Part shown: piece by piece, positions 1-5,629 of the stretch
Layout: every line of letters starts with the position of its first letter
How positions within the stretch are numbered: position 1 is the first letter of the stretch
Source: JBGPLH01 sp041486365 [NCBI: Thermodesulfobacteriota bacterium]
GTDB taxonomy: Bacteria > JAUYMQ01
DNA length: 5,629 nt
NCBI GenBank assembly: GCA_041486365.1
Contig: JBGPLH010000229.1
Span: 1 to 5,629 of the forward strand
Direction: 5' to 3'
Program-made: the position numbers and the translations under genes
The notes under the pieces: model-generated
The model's database searches: none
What the model saw: only the letters and a program-made list of their open reading frames with translations
What the model was told of the DNA's origin: nothing

Positions 1-485
1 CTCAGGACGAAGGCCTTCGTCGCCCCGTAGGTGGCCATGTAGGGCACGGGGACGAAGGATCCCACCGAGCCCAGGTTCACGATCCGTCCCCGCCCCCGGG
101 AGATCATGCCCGGCAGGTACAGGCGCGTCAGGACCGCGAGGGAGAGCACATTCAGGCGGATCTCCTCCATCTCTCGCTCGAGCGACAGCTCGGCCAGCCG
201 CCCGTTCGTCCCGAACCCGGCGTTGTTCACCAGCCAGTCGACCACGATGCCTCGCCTCTCCGTCTCGGCGTGTATAGCGGCCGGCGCCTCCGCGGAGCCC
301 AGGTCGCGCGCGAGGACCTCGCAGCGGATCCCGTGACGCCCTTCGACTTCCTTCTTCAAAGCCTCCAGGGCCTCCAGCCGCCTCGCCACGACGACGAGGT
401 CCGTTCCCTCCGCGGCGAGCTGCCGCGCGAACTCGGCGCCGATGCCGGCCGATGCGCCCGTGATCAACGCCGTCTCCCTGGCCAT
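1..485 (-). CDS. SDR family NAD(P)-dependent oxidoreductase, COG0300 type (partial, C-terminus off the left edge)
   Basis: The first 161 codons of a classical short-chain dehydrogenase/reductase, a soluble Rossmann-fold enzyme that oxidises or reduces an alcohol/carbonyl with NAD(P)(H). Visible motifs are the cofactor glycine loop TGASAGIG (residues 9-16), NNAG (87-90), and the tetrad residues N112, S140, Y153 and K157 in YGATK. The basic pair R35-R36 after the second beta strand (VVVARRLEAL) suggests, without proving, NADP(H) preference. The stretches VNNAGFGTNG and SFVPVPYMATYGATKAFVL resemble the DltE/COG0300 subgroup. The family is usually 250-270 residues, so about 100 C-terminal residues, including the substrate-binding part, lie outside the window. 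The ATG at 483-485 is supported by a GGAGGAGG Shine-Dalgarno a few bases upstream and by the motif spacing. The gene diverges from the FemAB-like gene. The substrate cannot be deduced, so no gene symbol is given. Confidence 0.93.
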   Translation of the reverse strand, partial: MARETALITGASAGIGAEFARQLAAEGTDLVVVARRLEALEALKKEVEGRHGIRCEVLARDLGSAEAPAAIHAETERRGIVVDWLVNNAGFGTNGRLAELSLEREMEEIRLNVLSLAVLTRLYLPGMISRGRGRIVNLGSVGSFVPVPYMATYGATKAFVL

Positions 486-488
486 GCG

Positions 489-498
489 AACCTCCTCC
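489..498 (-). promoter_or_regulatory. Ribosome binding site of the SDR gene
   Basis: The minus strand reads GGGAGGAGGTTCGC directly before the ATG at 485, a strong anti-Shine-Dalgarno match with normal spacing. It fixes the SDR start. Confidence 0.8.
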
Positions 499-534
499 CG
501 CAGCCCTTACGGCCGCGATGCGATGTCCCGCCCC

Positions 535-540
535 AGTGTA
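535..540 (-). promoter_or_regulatory. Possible -10 box for the SDR gene
   Basis: The minus strand reads TACACT, matching TATAAT at 4 of 6 positions, about 50 bases upstream of the SDR ATG. This would give a short leader containing the Shine-Dalgarno. No convincing -35 hexamer lies 16-18 bases further upstream, so the call rests on the -10 and its position alone. Confidence 0.25.
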
Positions 541-604
541 CCAGAGGACCGGCCCGCGACGCCCGCGCCCCGCTGTGGCACGGGACGGGCCCGGCGCCCC
601 GGAG

Positions 605-610
605 TAAGAT
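605..610 (+). promoter_or_regulatory. Possible -10 box of the FemAB-like gene, placed for a leaderless transcript
   Basis: TAAGAT (4 of 6 matches to TATAAT) ends six bases before the ATG at 617, so transcription would begin at or next to the start codon. No good -35 is visible. A GGAG at 601-604 is about 12 bases from the ATG, rather far for an efficient Shine-Dalgarno, but it is the alternative explanation for translation initiation. Confidence 0.25.
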
Positions 611-616
611 GCCGCC

Positions 617-1784
617 ATGGGAAACGAGCTATCCGCCCGGGTGATCGGCAAGGTCTCGGAGGTCCCGCGCGAGGCCTGGGACGCGCTCGTGGACGAGCAC
701 GCATCGCCCTTCCTCCGCTGGGACTGGCTCTCGGCGCTGGAGGAGACCGGCTGCGCCGTGGAGGCGGCGGGATGGATCCCGTCGCACGTCGTGCTCCGGC
801 GCGGCGAGCGTCTCGTCGGCGCCTGTCCCGTCTATCTCAAGCTCCACAGCCAGGGCGAGTTCGTCTTCGATCAGGACTGGGCGGGCTTCGCCGCGACGCT
901 CGGTATCCGCTACTACCCGAAGCTGCTCGTTGGTGTCCCCTTCACGCCCGTCTCGGGGCGGCGCTTCCTCACGGCCCCGGGCGAGGATCGTCCCGCGCTC
1001 GTCGCCACGATGGGCCGGCTGCTCATGCGCCTGTGCGAGTAGAACCGCCTCTCCTCCGTCCACGTCACCTTCTGTGCGCCCGACGAGTCGGAAGTCCTCT
1101 CGCGGGAGGGGTTCCTCCGGCGGATCGATCTCCAGTTCCACTGGCGAAACCGCGGCTACGGGGATTTCGAGGCGTACCTGGGCGATCTCCGCGCCGATCG
1201 GCAACAAGGTACGTCGCGAGCTCAGGGAGCCCGCGCGCCAGGCAATCACCATCCGCGCCCTCGAAGGAGACGCGGTCACCCCGGCCGCCATCGGGACGCT
1301 CTTCGACCTCTACAAGCGACACGTCGATCATCATCCCTGGGGGCGGCAGTACCTGACGGGGGCCTTCTTCGAGGAGATCGGCCTTCGCATGCGGCCGTCG
1401 CTCCTTCCGATCGTGGCGGAGCGCGCGGGGCGGATCGTGGCGGGCACCTTCAACGTGCGCGACGCGCAGGCCCTCTACGGGCGCTACTGGGGCGCCTTCG
1501 AGGATCATCGCTTCCTGCACTTCAACGTGTGCTACTACGCGGCCATCGAGGCCTGCATCGCCCGGGGGATCGGGCGCTTCGAGGCGGGCGCGGGCGGTGA
1601 CTTCAAGCAGTTGCGGGGACTGGACCCGGAGCCGACGGTGAGCCTGCACCACGTGCCGGATTCGCGGTTCCGGGAGGCGCTGGCGGAGTTCCTGGCCCGG
1701 GAACGGCGGGCGGTGGAGCGGTACCGGGGCAATCTGCTCAGCGAACGGAGCCAGCTTCGATCGGTTCGGCGACGGGATAGCTGA
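617..1784 (+). pseudogene. FemAB-like / GNAT-fold N-acyltransferase (COG3146, PF04339 type), interrupted by a stop and a frameshift
   Basis: Frame 617-1039 encodes 141 residues and ends at TAG (1040-1042). The same frame continues with family-like sequence (SSVHVTF, then FHWRNRGYGDFEAYL with HWRN at residues 175-178) to about 1201. Homology then moves to the +1 frame at 1203 (NKVRREL) and runs to TGA at 1782-1784, with YGRYWG (287-292), LHFNVCYYAAIE and FEAGAGGDFKQLRG (from 321). Joined, the parts give 388 residues, the length I recall for the family. One extra C at 1202 explains the shift, and CAG to TAG would explain the stop. COG3146 is annotated as a predicted N-acyltransferase related to the FemAB peptidoglycan aminoacyltransferases; its substrate is not established. 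No other lesion is visible, so either inactivation is recent or these are sequencing or assembly errors. The ATG at 617 fits the family N-terminus. The 3' end overlaps clpA convergently by 47 bp. Confidence 0.85.
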
Positions 1785-4194
1785 AGGAGAGGGCGCCCCC
1801 TTCGCCCAGGTCCACCACGACGCGGCCCCCCTGCCGGAGCCTCCCGAAGAGGATCTCGTCGGCCAGCGCGCGCTTGATCTCGGTCTCGATGAGGCGCGCC
1901 ATCGGGCGGGCGCCGAAGGTGGCGTCGTAGCCCCGCTCGGCGAGCCACGCGCGCGCGGCGGGTGTCACTTCGAGGTCGACCTTCTTCTCGGCGAGTTGCA
2001 GATCCAGCTCCGTCACGAACTTGTCGACGACCTTCTCCACCACGTCCGGAGTGAGCGACGCGAAGGGGATCGTCGCATCCAGGCGGTTCCGGAACTCCGG
2101 CGAGAACAGCCGCTCGATGGCTTCCTTTCCCTTGCCCAGATCGGGCCCCTCGCGCCCGAAGCCCATGGCCTGACGGCTGATCTCCGCAGCGCCCGCGTTC
2201 GTCGTCATGATCAGGATCACGTTGCGGAAGTCGGCCTTGCGCCCGTTGTTGTCGGTGAGCGTGGCGTGATCCATCACCTGGAGCAGGATGTTGAAGACGT
2301 CCGGGTGGGCCTTCTCGATCTCGTCGAGCAGCACCACGGCGTAGGGGTTCCGGCGGATCGCGTCCGTGAGCATCCCGCCCTGGTCGAATCCCACGTAGCC
2401 CGGCGGCGCGCCGATGAGCCGCGACACCGTGTGCTTCTCCATGTACTCGCTCATGTCGTAGCGGTCGAAGGAGACGCCGAGGATCCGCGCGAGCTGGATG
2501 GCGACCTCCGTCTTCCCCACGCCCGTCGGACCCGAGAAGAGGAAGGAGCCGATGGGACGGGTCGGCGCGCCGAGGCCCGAGCGCGAGAGTTTTATCGCCG
2601 AGGCCAGCGCGTGGATGGCCTCCTCCTGGCCGAAGACGACCTGCTTCAAATCTCCCTCGAGCGTCGCGAGCGCCTCCCGGTCGGAAACCGAGACGTTGCG
2701 CACGGGCACCCGGGCGATCCGCGATACCACCGCCTCGATGTCCCTGACGCCCACCTTGCGAATCTTGTCGGCCCGCGCCTTCCCCGAGTCGGCCCCGGCA
2801 ATGCCCGGATCCTCCGGGCGCGGGACCTCCGGGCGAATTTTATCGGCCCGCGCCTTCCCCGAATCGGCCCCGGCAACGCCCGGATCCTCCGGGCTCGGAA
2901 CCTCCGGGCGCGGGACCTCCGGGCGGCTCGGCCGATTCGGAACGCGCAGGCGCATGGCCGCCCCCGCCTCGTCGATCACGTCGATCGCCTTGTCGGGGAG
3001 GTGCCGGTCATTGATGTGGCGCGCCGAAAGCTCCACGGCCGCCCGGATGGCCGCGGGCGAGTAGGACACCCCGTGGTGGGCCTCGTAGTGGGGCCGCAGG
3101 CCCTGGAGGATCTGGACGGTCTCCTCCACGGTGGGCTCGATGATGTCGATGCGCTGGAACCGGCGCGAGAGGGCATGGTCTCGCTCGAAGTAGCTCTTGT
3201 AGTCGTGGTAGGTCGTCGAGCCGATGCAGCGCAGCTCACCGGAGGCCAGCGAGGGCTTGAGCAGCGTGGAAGCGTCCATGGCGCCGCCCGTGGCGGCCCC
3301 GGCTCCGATCACCGAGTGGATCTCGTCGATGAAAAGGACCGCGCCCGGGATCTTCTTCAGCGCCCTGAGCACGGCCTTCATTCGCTGCTCGAACTCGCCG
3401 CGGAACTTCGTCCCCGCCAGGAGCGCGCCCATGTCGAGCGCGTAGATCCGGGCGTCGCGCAGCGGCTCGGGGACGTCACCCTCCGCGATCTTGCGGGCGA
3501 GCCCCTCGGCCAGGGCCGTCTTCCCGACCCCCGCGTCGCCCACGAAGATCGGGTTGTTCTTCCGGCGCCGGCACAGCACGTGAATGGTCCGCTCGATCTC
3601 GGGTCCCCGGCCGATCAGCGGATCGATCTTTCCCTCCTTGGCGCGGGCCACGAGATCGACGCAGTACGCGGCGAGCGGATCGCGGACCGGAGCCCCCTCC
3701 CCTTCCGCGGGGGCCCCTTCCGGCCCCGAGGGGGACGCGCCCGCCTCGACGTCGCCGCCATCGATCTTTGAGATTCCGTGGGAGACGTAGTTGAGCGCGT
3801 CCAGCCGGGTGATCCCCTGCCGCTCGAGGAGATACAGTCCATAGGAGCCGCTCTCCCGGAAGATCGCGATGAGCACGTTCACCGCCTCGATCTGCCGCTT
3901 CCCGGCCGACTGCACGTGGATCGCCGCGCGCTGCATCACGCGCTGGAAGGAGAGTGTCTGCTGAGGATCCCGGTCGATGCCGGCGGGGAGCTTCTCGAGC
4001 CCCTCCTCGAAGTAGGTCTCCAGCTCCCCCTTGAGGGTCTCGACGTCGCCGCCGCAGTGGCGGATCGCTTCCGCCGCGGCATCGTCATGAAGAAGCGCGT
4101 AGAGCACGTGCTCGATCGTGAGGTATTCGTGCCGCCGGCGCCGCGCTTCCGCGACGGCCAACCCCAGGGTGGCTTCCAGCTCCCGGCTGATCAT
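1738..4194 (-). CDS. clpA: ATP-dependent Clp protease ATP-binding subunit ClpA (with enlarged D1-D2 linker)
   Basis: Cytoplasmic double-ring AAA+ unfoldase that threads ClpS-delivered and other substrates into ClpP. It is 818 residues: Clp N-domain (about 1-143); a Gly/Ala/Glu-rich linker (about 146-172); D1 with Walker A GDAGVGKT (219-226), Walker B VLFIDE (286-291) and pore loop KFRG (263-266); an unusual repeat linker (about 413-482); and D2 with Walker A GPTGVGKT (555-562), Walker B VVLLDE (620-625), pore loop GYVG (599-602) and FRNRLD (701-706). MGF (677-679) occupies the ClpP-binding loop position, IGL in E. coli. All catalytic motifs are intact. E. coli ClpA has 758 residues; the linker explains most of the excess. 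I chose the ATG at 4192-4194 ([11 protein letters not shown]) over the one 18 bases upstream: it matches the ClpA N-terminus, has GGAGG at 4199-4203, and overlaps the clpS stop as ATGA. clpP is not in the window. Confidence 0.98.
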   Translation of the reverse strand: MISRELEATLGLAVAEARRRRHEYLTIEHVLYALLHDDAAAEAIRHCGGDVETLKGELETYFEEGLEKLPAGIDRDPQQTLSFQRVMQRAAIHVQSAGKRQIEAVNVLIAIFRESGSYGLYLLERQGITRLDALNYVSHGISKIDGGDVEAGASPSGPEGAPAEGEGAPVRDPLAAYCVDLVARAKEGKIDPLIGRGPEIERTIHVLCRRRKNNPIFVGDAGVGKTALAEGLARKIAEGDVPEPLRDARIYALDMGALLAGTKFRGEFEQRMKAVLRALKKIPGAVLFIDEIHSVIGAGAATGGAMDASTLLKPSLASGELRCIGSTTYHDYKSYFERDHALSRRFQRIDIIEPTVEETVQILQGLRPHYEAHHGVSYSPAAIRAAVELSARHINDRHLPDKAIDVIDEAGAAMRLRVPNRPSRPEVPRPEVPSPEDPGVAGADSGKARADKIRPEVPRPEDPGIAGADSGKARADKIRKVGVRDIEAVVSRIARVPVRNVSVSDREALATLEGDLKQVVFGQEEAIHALASAIKLSRSGLGAPTRPIGSFLFSGPTGVGKTEVAIQLARILGVSFDRYDMSEYMEKHTVSRLIGAPPGYVGFDQGGMLTDAIRRNPYAVVLLDEIEKAHPDVFNILLQVMDHATLTDNNGRKADFRNVILIMTTNAGAAEISRQAMGFGREGPDLGKGKEAIERLFSPEFRNRLDATIPFASLTPDVVEKVVDKFVTELDLQLAEKKVDLEVTPAARAWLAERGYDATFGARPMARLIETEIKRALADEILFGRLRQGGRVVVDLGEGGALSFSYPVAEPIEAGSVR
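2758..2907 (-). repeat. Two tandem copies of a 75-bp in-frame unit within clpA
   Basis: Copies at 2758-2832 and 2833-2907 are adjacent and differ at 6 of 75 positions by hand alignment. They encode ClpA residues 455-479 and 430-454, a 25-residue unit beginning PEVP-x-PEDPG and ending ARADKIR. Four differences are synonymous (one Lys, two Asp, one Val codon); two change residues (I465/V440 and R459/S434). The unit length is a multiple of three, so duplication keeps the frame. Confidence 0.95.
2894..2923 (-). repeat. Nested 15-bp repeat units encoding (R/S)PE(V/D)P
   Basis: On the plus strand CGCGGGACCTCCGGG occurs at 2909-2923 and again at 2819-2833, with a variant CTCGGAACCTCCGGG at 2894-2908. 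At the protein level residues 424-438 read as three consecutive five-residue units [15 protein letters not shown]. The 75-bp unit therefore seems to contain an older 15-bp repeat. Confidence 0.8.
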
Positions 4195-4517
4195 GCTTCC
4201 TCCAGACTGCACTGGAGCGGGTAATCGAGCTTCTTCGCGAGTGCGTGCACGGTGGCCACCTTCGTCTCGGCGACCTCGTGGGGATAGACGCCCGCCACGC
4301 CGATCCCGTTGCGGTGGACGTGGAGCATGATCTGCACCGCCTCGGCGTGGGCGCGGTGGAACACGTCCTGGAGGACCTGCACCACGAACTCCATGGTCGT
4401 GTAGTCGTCGTTGTGGAGCAGGACCTTGAAGAGCGGTGGCCGTTTGGTCTTCCGCCGCCGCTCCGTCACGACGCCGAGGTCCGACCGCTGCTTCGGCTCG
4501 CCGGATCGGGTGCTCAT
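4191..4517 (-). CDS. clpS: ATP-dependent Clp protease adaptor ClpS
   Basis: Small cytoplasmic adaptor that binds N-degron substrates (N-terminal Leu, Phe, Trp, Tyr in characterised homologs) and docks on the ClpA N-domain. It is 108 residues, normal for the family. A charged, flexible N-terminus (about 1-28) precedes the core: LLHNDDYTTMEFV holds the N-degron pocket residues N36, D37, D38, T40 and gatekeeper M42 (E. coli N34, D35, D36, T38, M40); H68 in MLHVH matches E. coli H66; VAETKVATVHALA is the conserved ClpA-contact helix; and LQCSLEEA is the typical C-terminus. Thr41 replaces the Pro found in E. coli DDYTPMEF. The ATG at 4515-4517 gives the expected length; the frame stays open far upstream, but only as a shadow of bioB. 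No Shine-Dalgarno is visible before this ATG. Its TGA overlaps the clpA ATG, indicating an operon with translational coupling. Confidence 0.98.
   Translation of the reverse strand: MSTRSGEPKQRSDLGVVTERRRKTKRPPLFKVLLHNDDYTTMEFVVQVLQDVFHRAHAEAVQIMLHVHRNGIGVAGVYPHEVAETKVATVHALAKKLDYPLQCSLEEA
4195..4203 (-). promoter_or_regulatory. clpA ribosome binding site inside the clpS 3' end
   Basis: The minus strand reads GGAGGAAGC immediately before the clpA ATG, with GGAGG at 4199-4203 four bases from it. The site lies within the last clpS codons. Together with the ATGA overlap it decides the clpA start and implies coupled synthesis of adaptor and unfoldase. Confidence 0.75.
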
Positions 4518-4524
4518 GGATGCG

Positions 4525-4553
4525 ATTTTAGGGCGGGGGGTGAGGAAGCGCAA
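4525..4553 (-). promoter_or_regulatory. Predicted housekeeping-type promoter of clpS-clpA, possibly leaderless
   Basis: The minus strand shows TTGCGC (4548-4553; 3 of 6 matches to TTGACA), a 17-base spacer and TAAAAT (4525-4530; 5 of 6 matches to TATAAT). The -10 box ends seven bases before the clpS ATG at 4517, so the expected transcription start is at or one base before the A of ATG. This fits with the lack of a Shine-Dalgarno before clpS. TAAAAT stands out in very GC-rich surroundings. Position and spacing are seen; promoter activity is inferred. Confidence 0.45.
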
Positions 4554-4572
4554 CGCGGCGCTCGCCGGTGCT

Positions 4573-4615
4573 CGATCCCGGAGGCGCCGCGATGAAGGAC
4601 CGATCCCGGAAGCGC
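4573..4615. repeat. Short direct repeat in the bioB-clpS gap
   Basis: CGATCCCGGA occurs at 4573-4582 and 4601-4610, 28 bp apart. The following five bases match at four (GGCGC and AGCGC), giving 14 of 15 overall. It lies upstream of the predicted clpS promoter and downstream of the bioB stop. It may be a binding site or chance in GC-rich DNA. No convincing terminator hairpin with a T-run is visible in this 98-bp gap. Confidence 0.35.
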
Positions 4616-5629
4616 TCAGCGCCGGACGCCGCGGCCTTCGGGGTTGTAGATCTCGGGCTTGAGCAGGTCGCCCGCTCCGCCCGTGGTGAACCGGATCGGG
4701 GCGTCTTCCTCCTCGGGCTCGAGGAACGCCTCGCCGTCGTGGTCGGCGTTGCCGTCCACCTCGAAGCCCGCGTCGCGGATCATGCGGTAGGTCTCGCGGA
4801 TCGAATGGCCGCGCGTGGTGAGGTAGCCCTGCACGAAGAGCGAGTTGGCGGGGTAGAGCGCCATCGCGCCGAGCGACCGCAGATGCACCTCGCGCCCGCC
4901 GGCCGCCCGGATCTCCGCGGCCGGGTTCACGAGCCGGAACAGGCACAGCGCCCGCAGACACCGCTGGGGCGTAAGTGTCCCGTCCGAGAGCACCGTGTTC
5001 CCCTCGATCGGGATCAGGAAGTTCACGGGGATCGAGGGCACGCCCATCTCCCTCAGGCGGAAGGCCACCTCCACGAGATCGTCGCTCTTCTCGCCCATCC
5101 CCATGATGAGCCCGCTGCACGACTGGATCCCGTTTCGCGCCGCCGCCGTGATGGTCGCCACCCGGTCGGCGTATGTGTGGGTCGAACAGATGGCCGCGTA
5201 GTGCGATTCGCTCGTGTTCAGGTTGTGGTTCAGCCGGTCGAGGCCCGCCTCCGCGAGGATCTTCGCGTGCTCGTCGTCGATGAGGCCCACGGAGAGGCAC
5301 GTGCCGATCTGCCAGGTGGTCTTGATCCGGCGGATGAGATCCGCGAGCTTCCTCGTCCGCTCGAGCGTGGGTCCGCGTCCCGAGAGCACCATGCAGTAGC
5401 GCGTCGCGCCGGCCCGCCAGGCGGCCTCGGCCTCGGCGAGGATCTCCTCGTCGGACTTCATCGCGTACTTCTGGATCGGCGCTTCGGAATCGCGGGACTG
5501 GGAGCAGTAGCCGCAGTCCTCCGGGCACAGCCCGTTCTGCACGTTGTTCAGGATGTGGACCATGACCTTGCGCCCGAAGTGCCGCCGCCTGGGCTCGAAG
5601 GCGGCCTGGAGGAGCGGGAGCAGCTCCAC
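4616..5629 (-). CDS. bioB: Biotin synthase BioB (radical SAM; 5' end off the right edge)
   Basis: Radical SAM enzyme that inserts sulfur into dethiobiotin, the last step of biotin synthesis. Of 337 visible codons (numbered from the edge), C35, C39 and C42 in CPEDCGYC form the CxxxCxxC motif for the radical [4Fe-4S] cluster. C79, C111 and C171 align with the E. coli [2Fe-2S] ligands C97, C128 and C188, and the RAAGGRE segment (241-247) contains the region of its Arg ligand. SGRGP, NHNLNTS, SIPVNFL and the GREVHLRSLGAMALYPANSLF stretch follow the Bacillus subtilis-type BioB rather than E. coli. The CxxxCxxC lies about 18 residues earlier than in E. coli, so the N-terminus is probably beyond the window and the GTG at the very edge is likely an internal Val codon. 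A C-terminal tail of about 45 residues follows the last conserved block and includes EPEEEDA. It lies upstream of clpS on the same strand, but a 98-bp gap with its own candidate promoter argues against strict co-transcription. Confidence 0.96.
   Translation of the reverse strand: MELLPLLQAAFEPRRRHFGRKVMVHILNNVQNGLCPEDCGYCSQSRDSEAPIQKYAMKSDEEILAEAEAAWRAGATRYCMVLSGRGPTLERTRKLADLIRRIKTTWQIGTCLSVGLIDDEHAKILAEAGLDRLNHNLNTSESHYAAICSTHTYADRVATITAAARNGIQSCSGLIMGMGEKSDDLVEVAFRLREMGVPSIPVNFLIPIEGNTVLSDGTLTPQRCLRALCLFRLVNPAAEIRAAGGREVHLRSLGAMALYPANSLFVQGYLTTRGHSIRETYRMIRDAGFEVDGNADHDGEAFLEPEEEDAPIRFTTGGAGDLLKPEIYNPEGRGVRR

Larger units (their letters stand above)
2749..2958 (-). other. Repeat-bearing insertion in the ClpA D1-D2 linker (residues about 413-482)
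   Basis: Between DEAGA (end of D1) and VRDIEAVV (start of the D2 segment), E. coli ClpA has about 15 residues by my recollection of its sequence; here there are about 70. The extra 55 or so residues are rich in Pro, Glu, Asp, Arg, Ala and Gly, hydrophilic, and probably disordered. They are in frame and flanked by well-conserved ClpA sequence, so this is a real part of the reading frame, not a frame error. Confidence 0.85.

Noticed and set aside
1040-1042. UAG recoding (amber suppression or a special amino acid) in the FemAB-like gene
   Set aside because: All four natural stops seen in the window are TGA and this is the only in-gene TAG, which is tempting. But a frameshift 160 bases downstream also breaks the gene, and no suppressor tRNA or stimulatory element is visible. 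Mutation or error is simpler.
930-1202. An ATG start at 930 for the second part of the FemAB-like gene
   Set aside because: Before about 1203 this frame gives Ser/Arg/Pro-rich shadow sequence, while family homology is in the other frame. It is not a genuine separate gene start.
442-1356. A 304-codon plus-strand frame spanning the gap and the FemAB-like region
   Set aside because: Its product is Arg/Pro/Ala/Gly-rich with no family resemblance, and it crosses the real gene in the wrong frame.
629-1652. Minus-strand open frames (629-1291 and 1065-1652) opposite the FemAB-like gene
   Set aside because: Both are antisense shadows of a recognisable plus-strand family and show no domain or motif of their own.
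1783-1803. GAAGG...CCTTC inverted repeat at the clpA/FemAB-like junction as a bidirectional terminator
   Set aside because: The stem is only 5 bp around an 11-base loop, with no T-run on either side, and it lies within the clpA coding sequence.
1996-3771. A 591-codon open frame on the plus strand opposite clpA
   Set aside because: It is antisense to intact clpA, has an Arg/Asp/His/Val-rich composition typical of high-GC shadow frames, and shows no recognisable domain.
4612-4622. GCGCT-C-AGCGC inverted repeat at the bioB stop as a terminator
   Set aside because: A one-base loop cannot form a hairpin as written, no T-run follows, and such palindromes are common by chance in GC-rich DNA.
4518-5528. 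A long minus-strand frame running upstream from clpS through bioB
   Set aside because: It lies in another frame of bioB on the same strand, is low-complexity Arg/Pro/Gly-rich, and only joins clpS because no stop happens to occur. ClpS homology begins after the ATG at 4517.

Overview
The window is high-GC (by eye about two-thirds G+C) bacterial chromosomal DNA with dense coding and short gaps. It holds five protein genes: a partial SDR oxidoreductase, a broken FemAB-like N-acyltransferase, clpA, clpS and a partial bioB. No RNA gene, mobile element, CRISPR array or phage gene is visible. A ClpS-ClpA pair next to a Bacillus-type biotin synthase fits a high-GC Gram-negative or deep-branching phylum better than a Firmicute, but the sequence does not name the organism.

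Layout: bases 1-485 (minus) are the N-terminal 161 codons of a classical NAD(P)-dependent short-chain dehydrogenase that runs off the left edge. A 131-bp divergent gap follows. Bases 617-1784 (plus) carry a COG3146/PF04339-type 'FemAB-like' N-acyltransferase. Its family landmarks persist over a full-length 388 residues, but it is interrupted by an in-frame TAG at 1040-1042 and a +1 shift near 1202. Its 3' end overlaps the clpA 3' end by 47 bp, convergently. Bases 1738-4194 (minus) are clpA and 4191-4517 (minus) are clpS, joined by an ATGA stop/start overlap. After a 98-bp gap with a plausible clpS promoter, 4616-5629 (minus) is bioB, whose N-terminus lies beyond the right edge.

How the genes work together: ClpS is the adaptor that recognises N-end-rule (N-degron) substrates and delivers them to ClpA, a double-ring AAA+ unfoldase that feeds ClpP (not encoded here). 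The most unusual intact element is an insertion of about 55 residues in the ClpA D1-D2 linker, built from two 25-residue tandem repeats with a nested 5-residue Pro-Glu unit; the two DNA copies differ at 6 of 75 bases. The FemAB-like gene is also notable, because its presumed fold class is that of the transferase that makes N-degrons in other bacteria; any functional link to ClpSA is a hypothesis. BioB and the SDR have no evident link to proteolysis.
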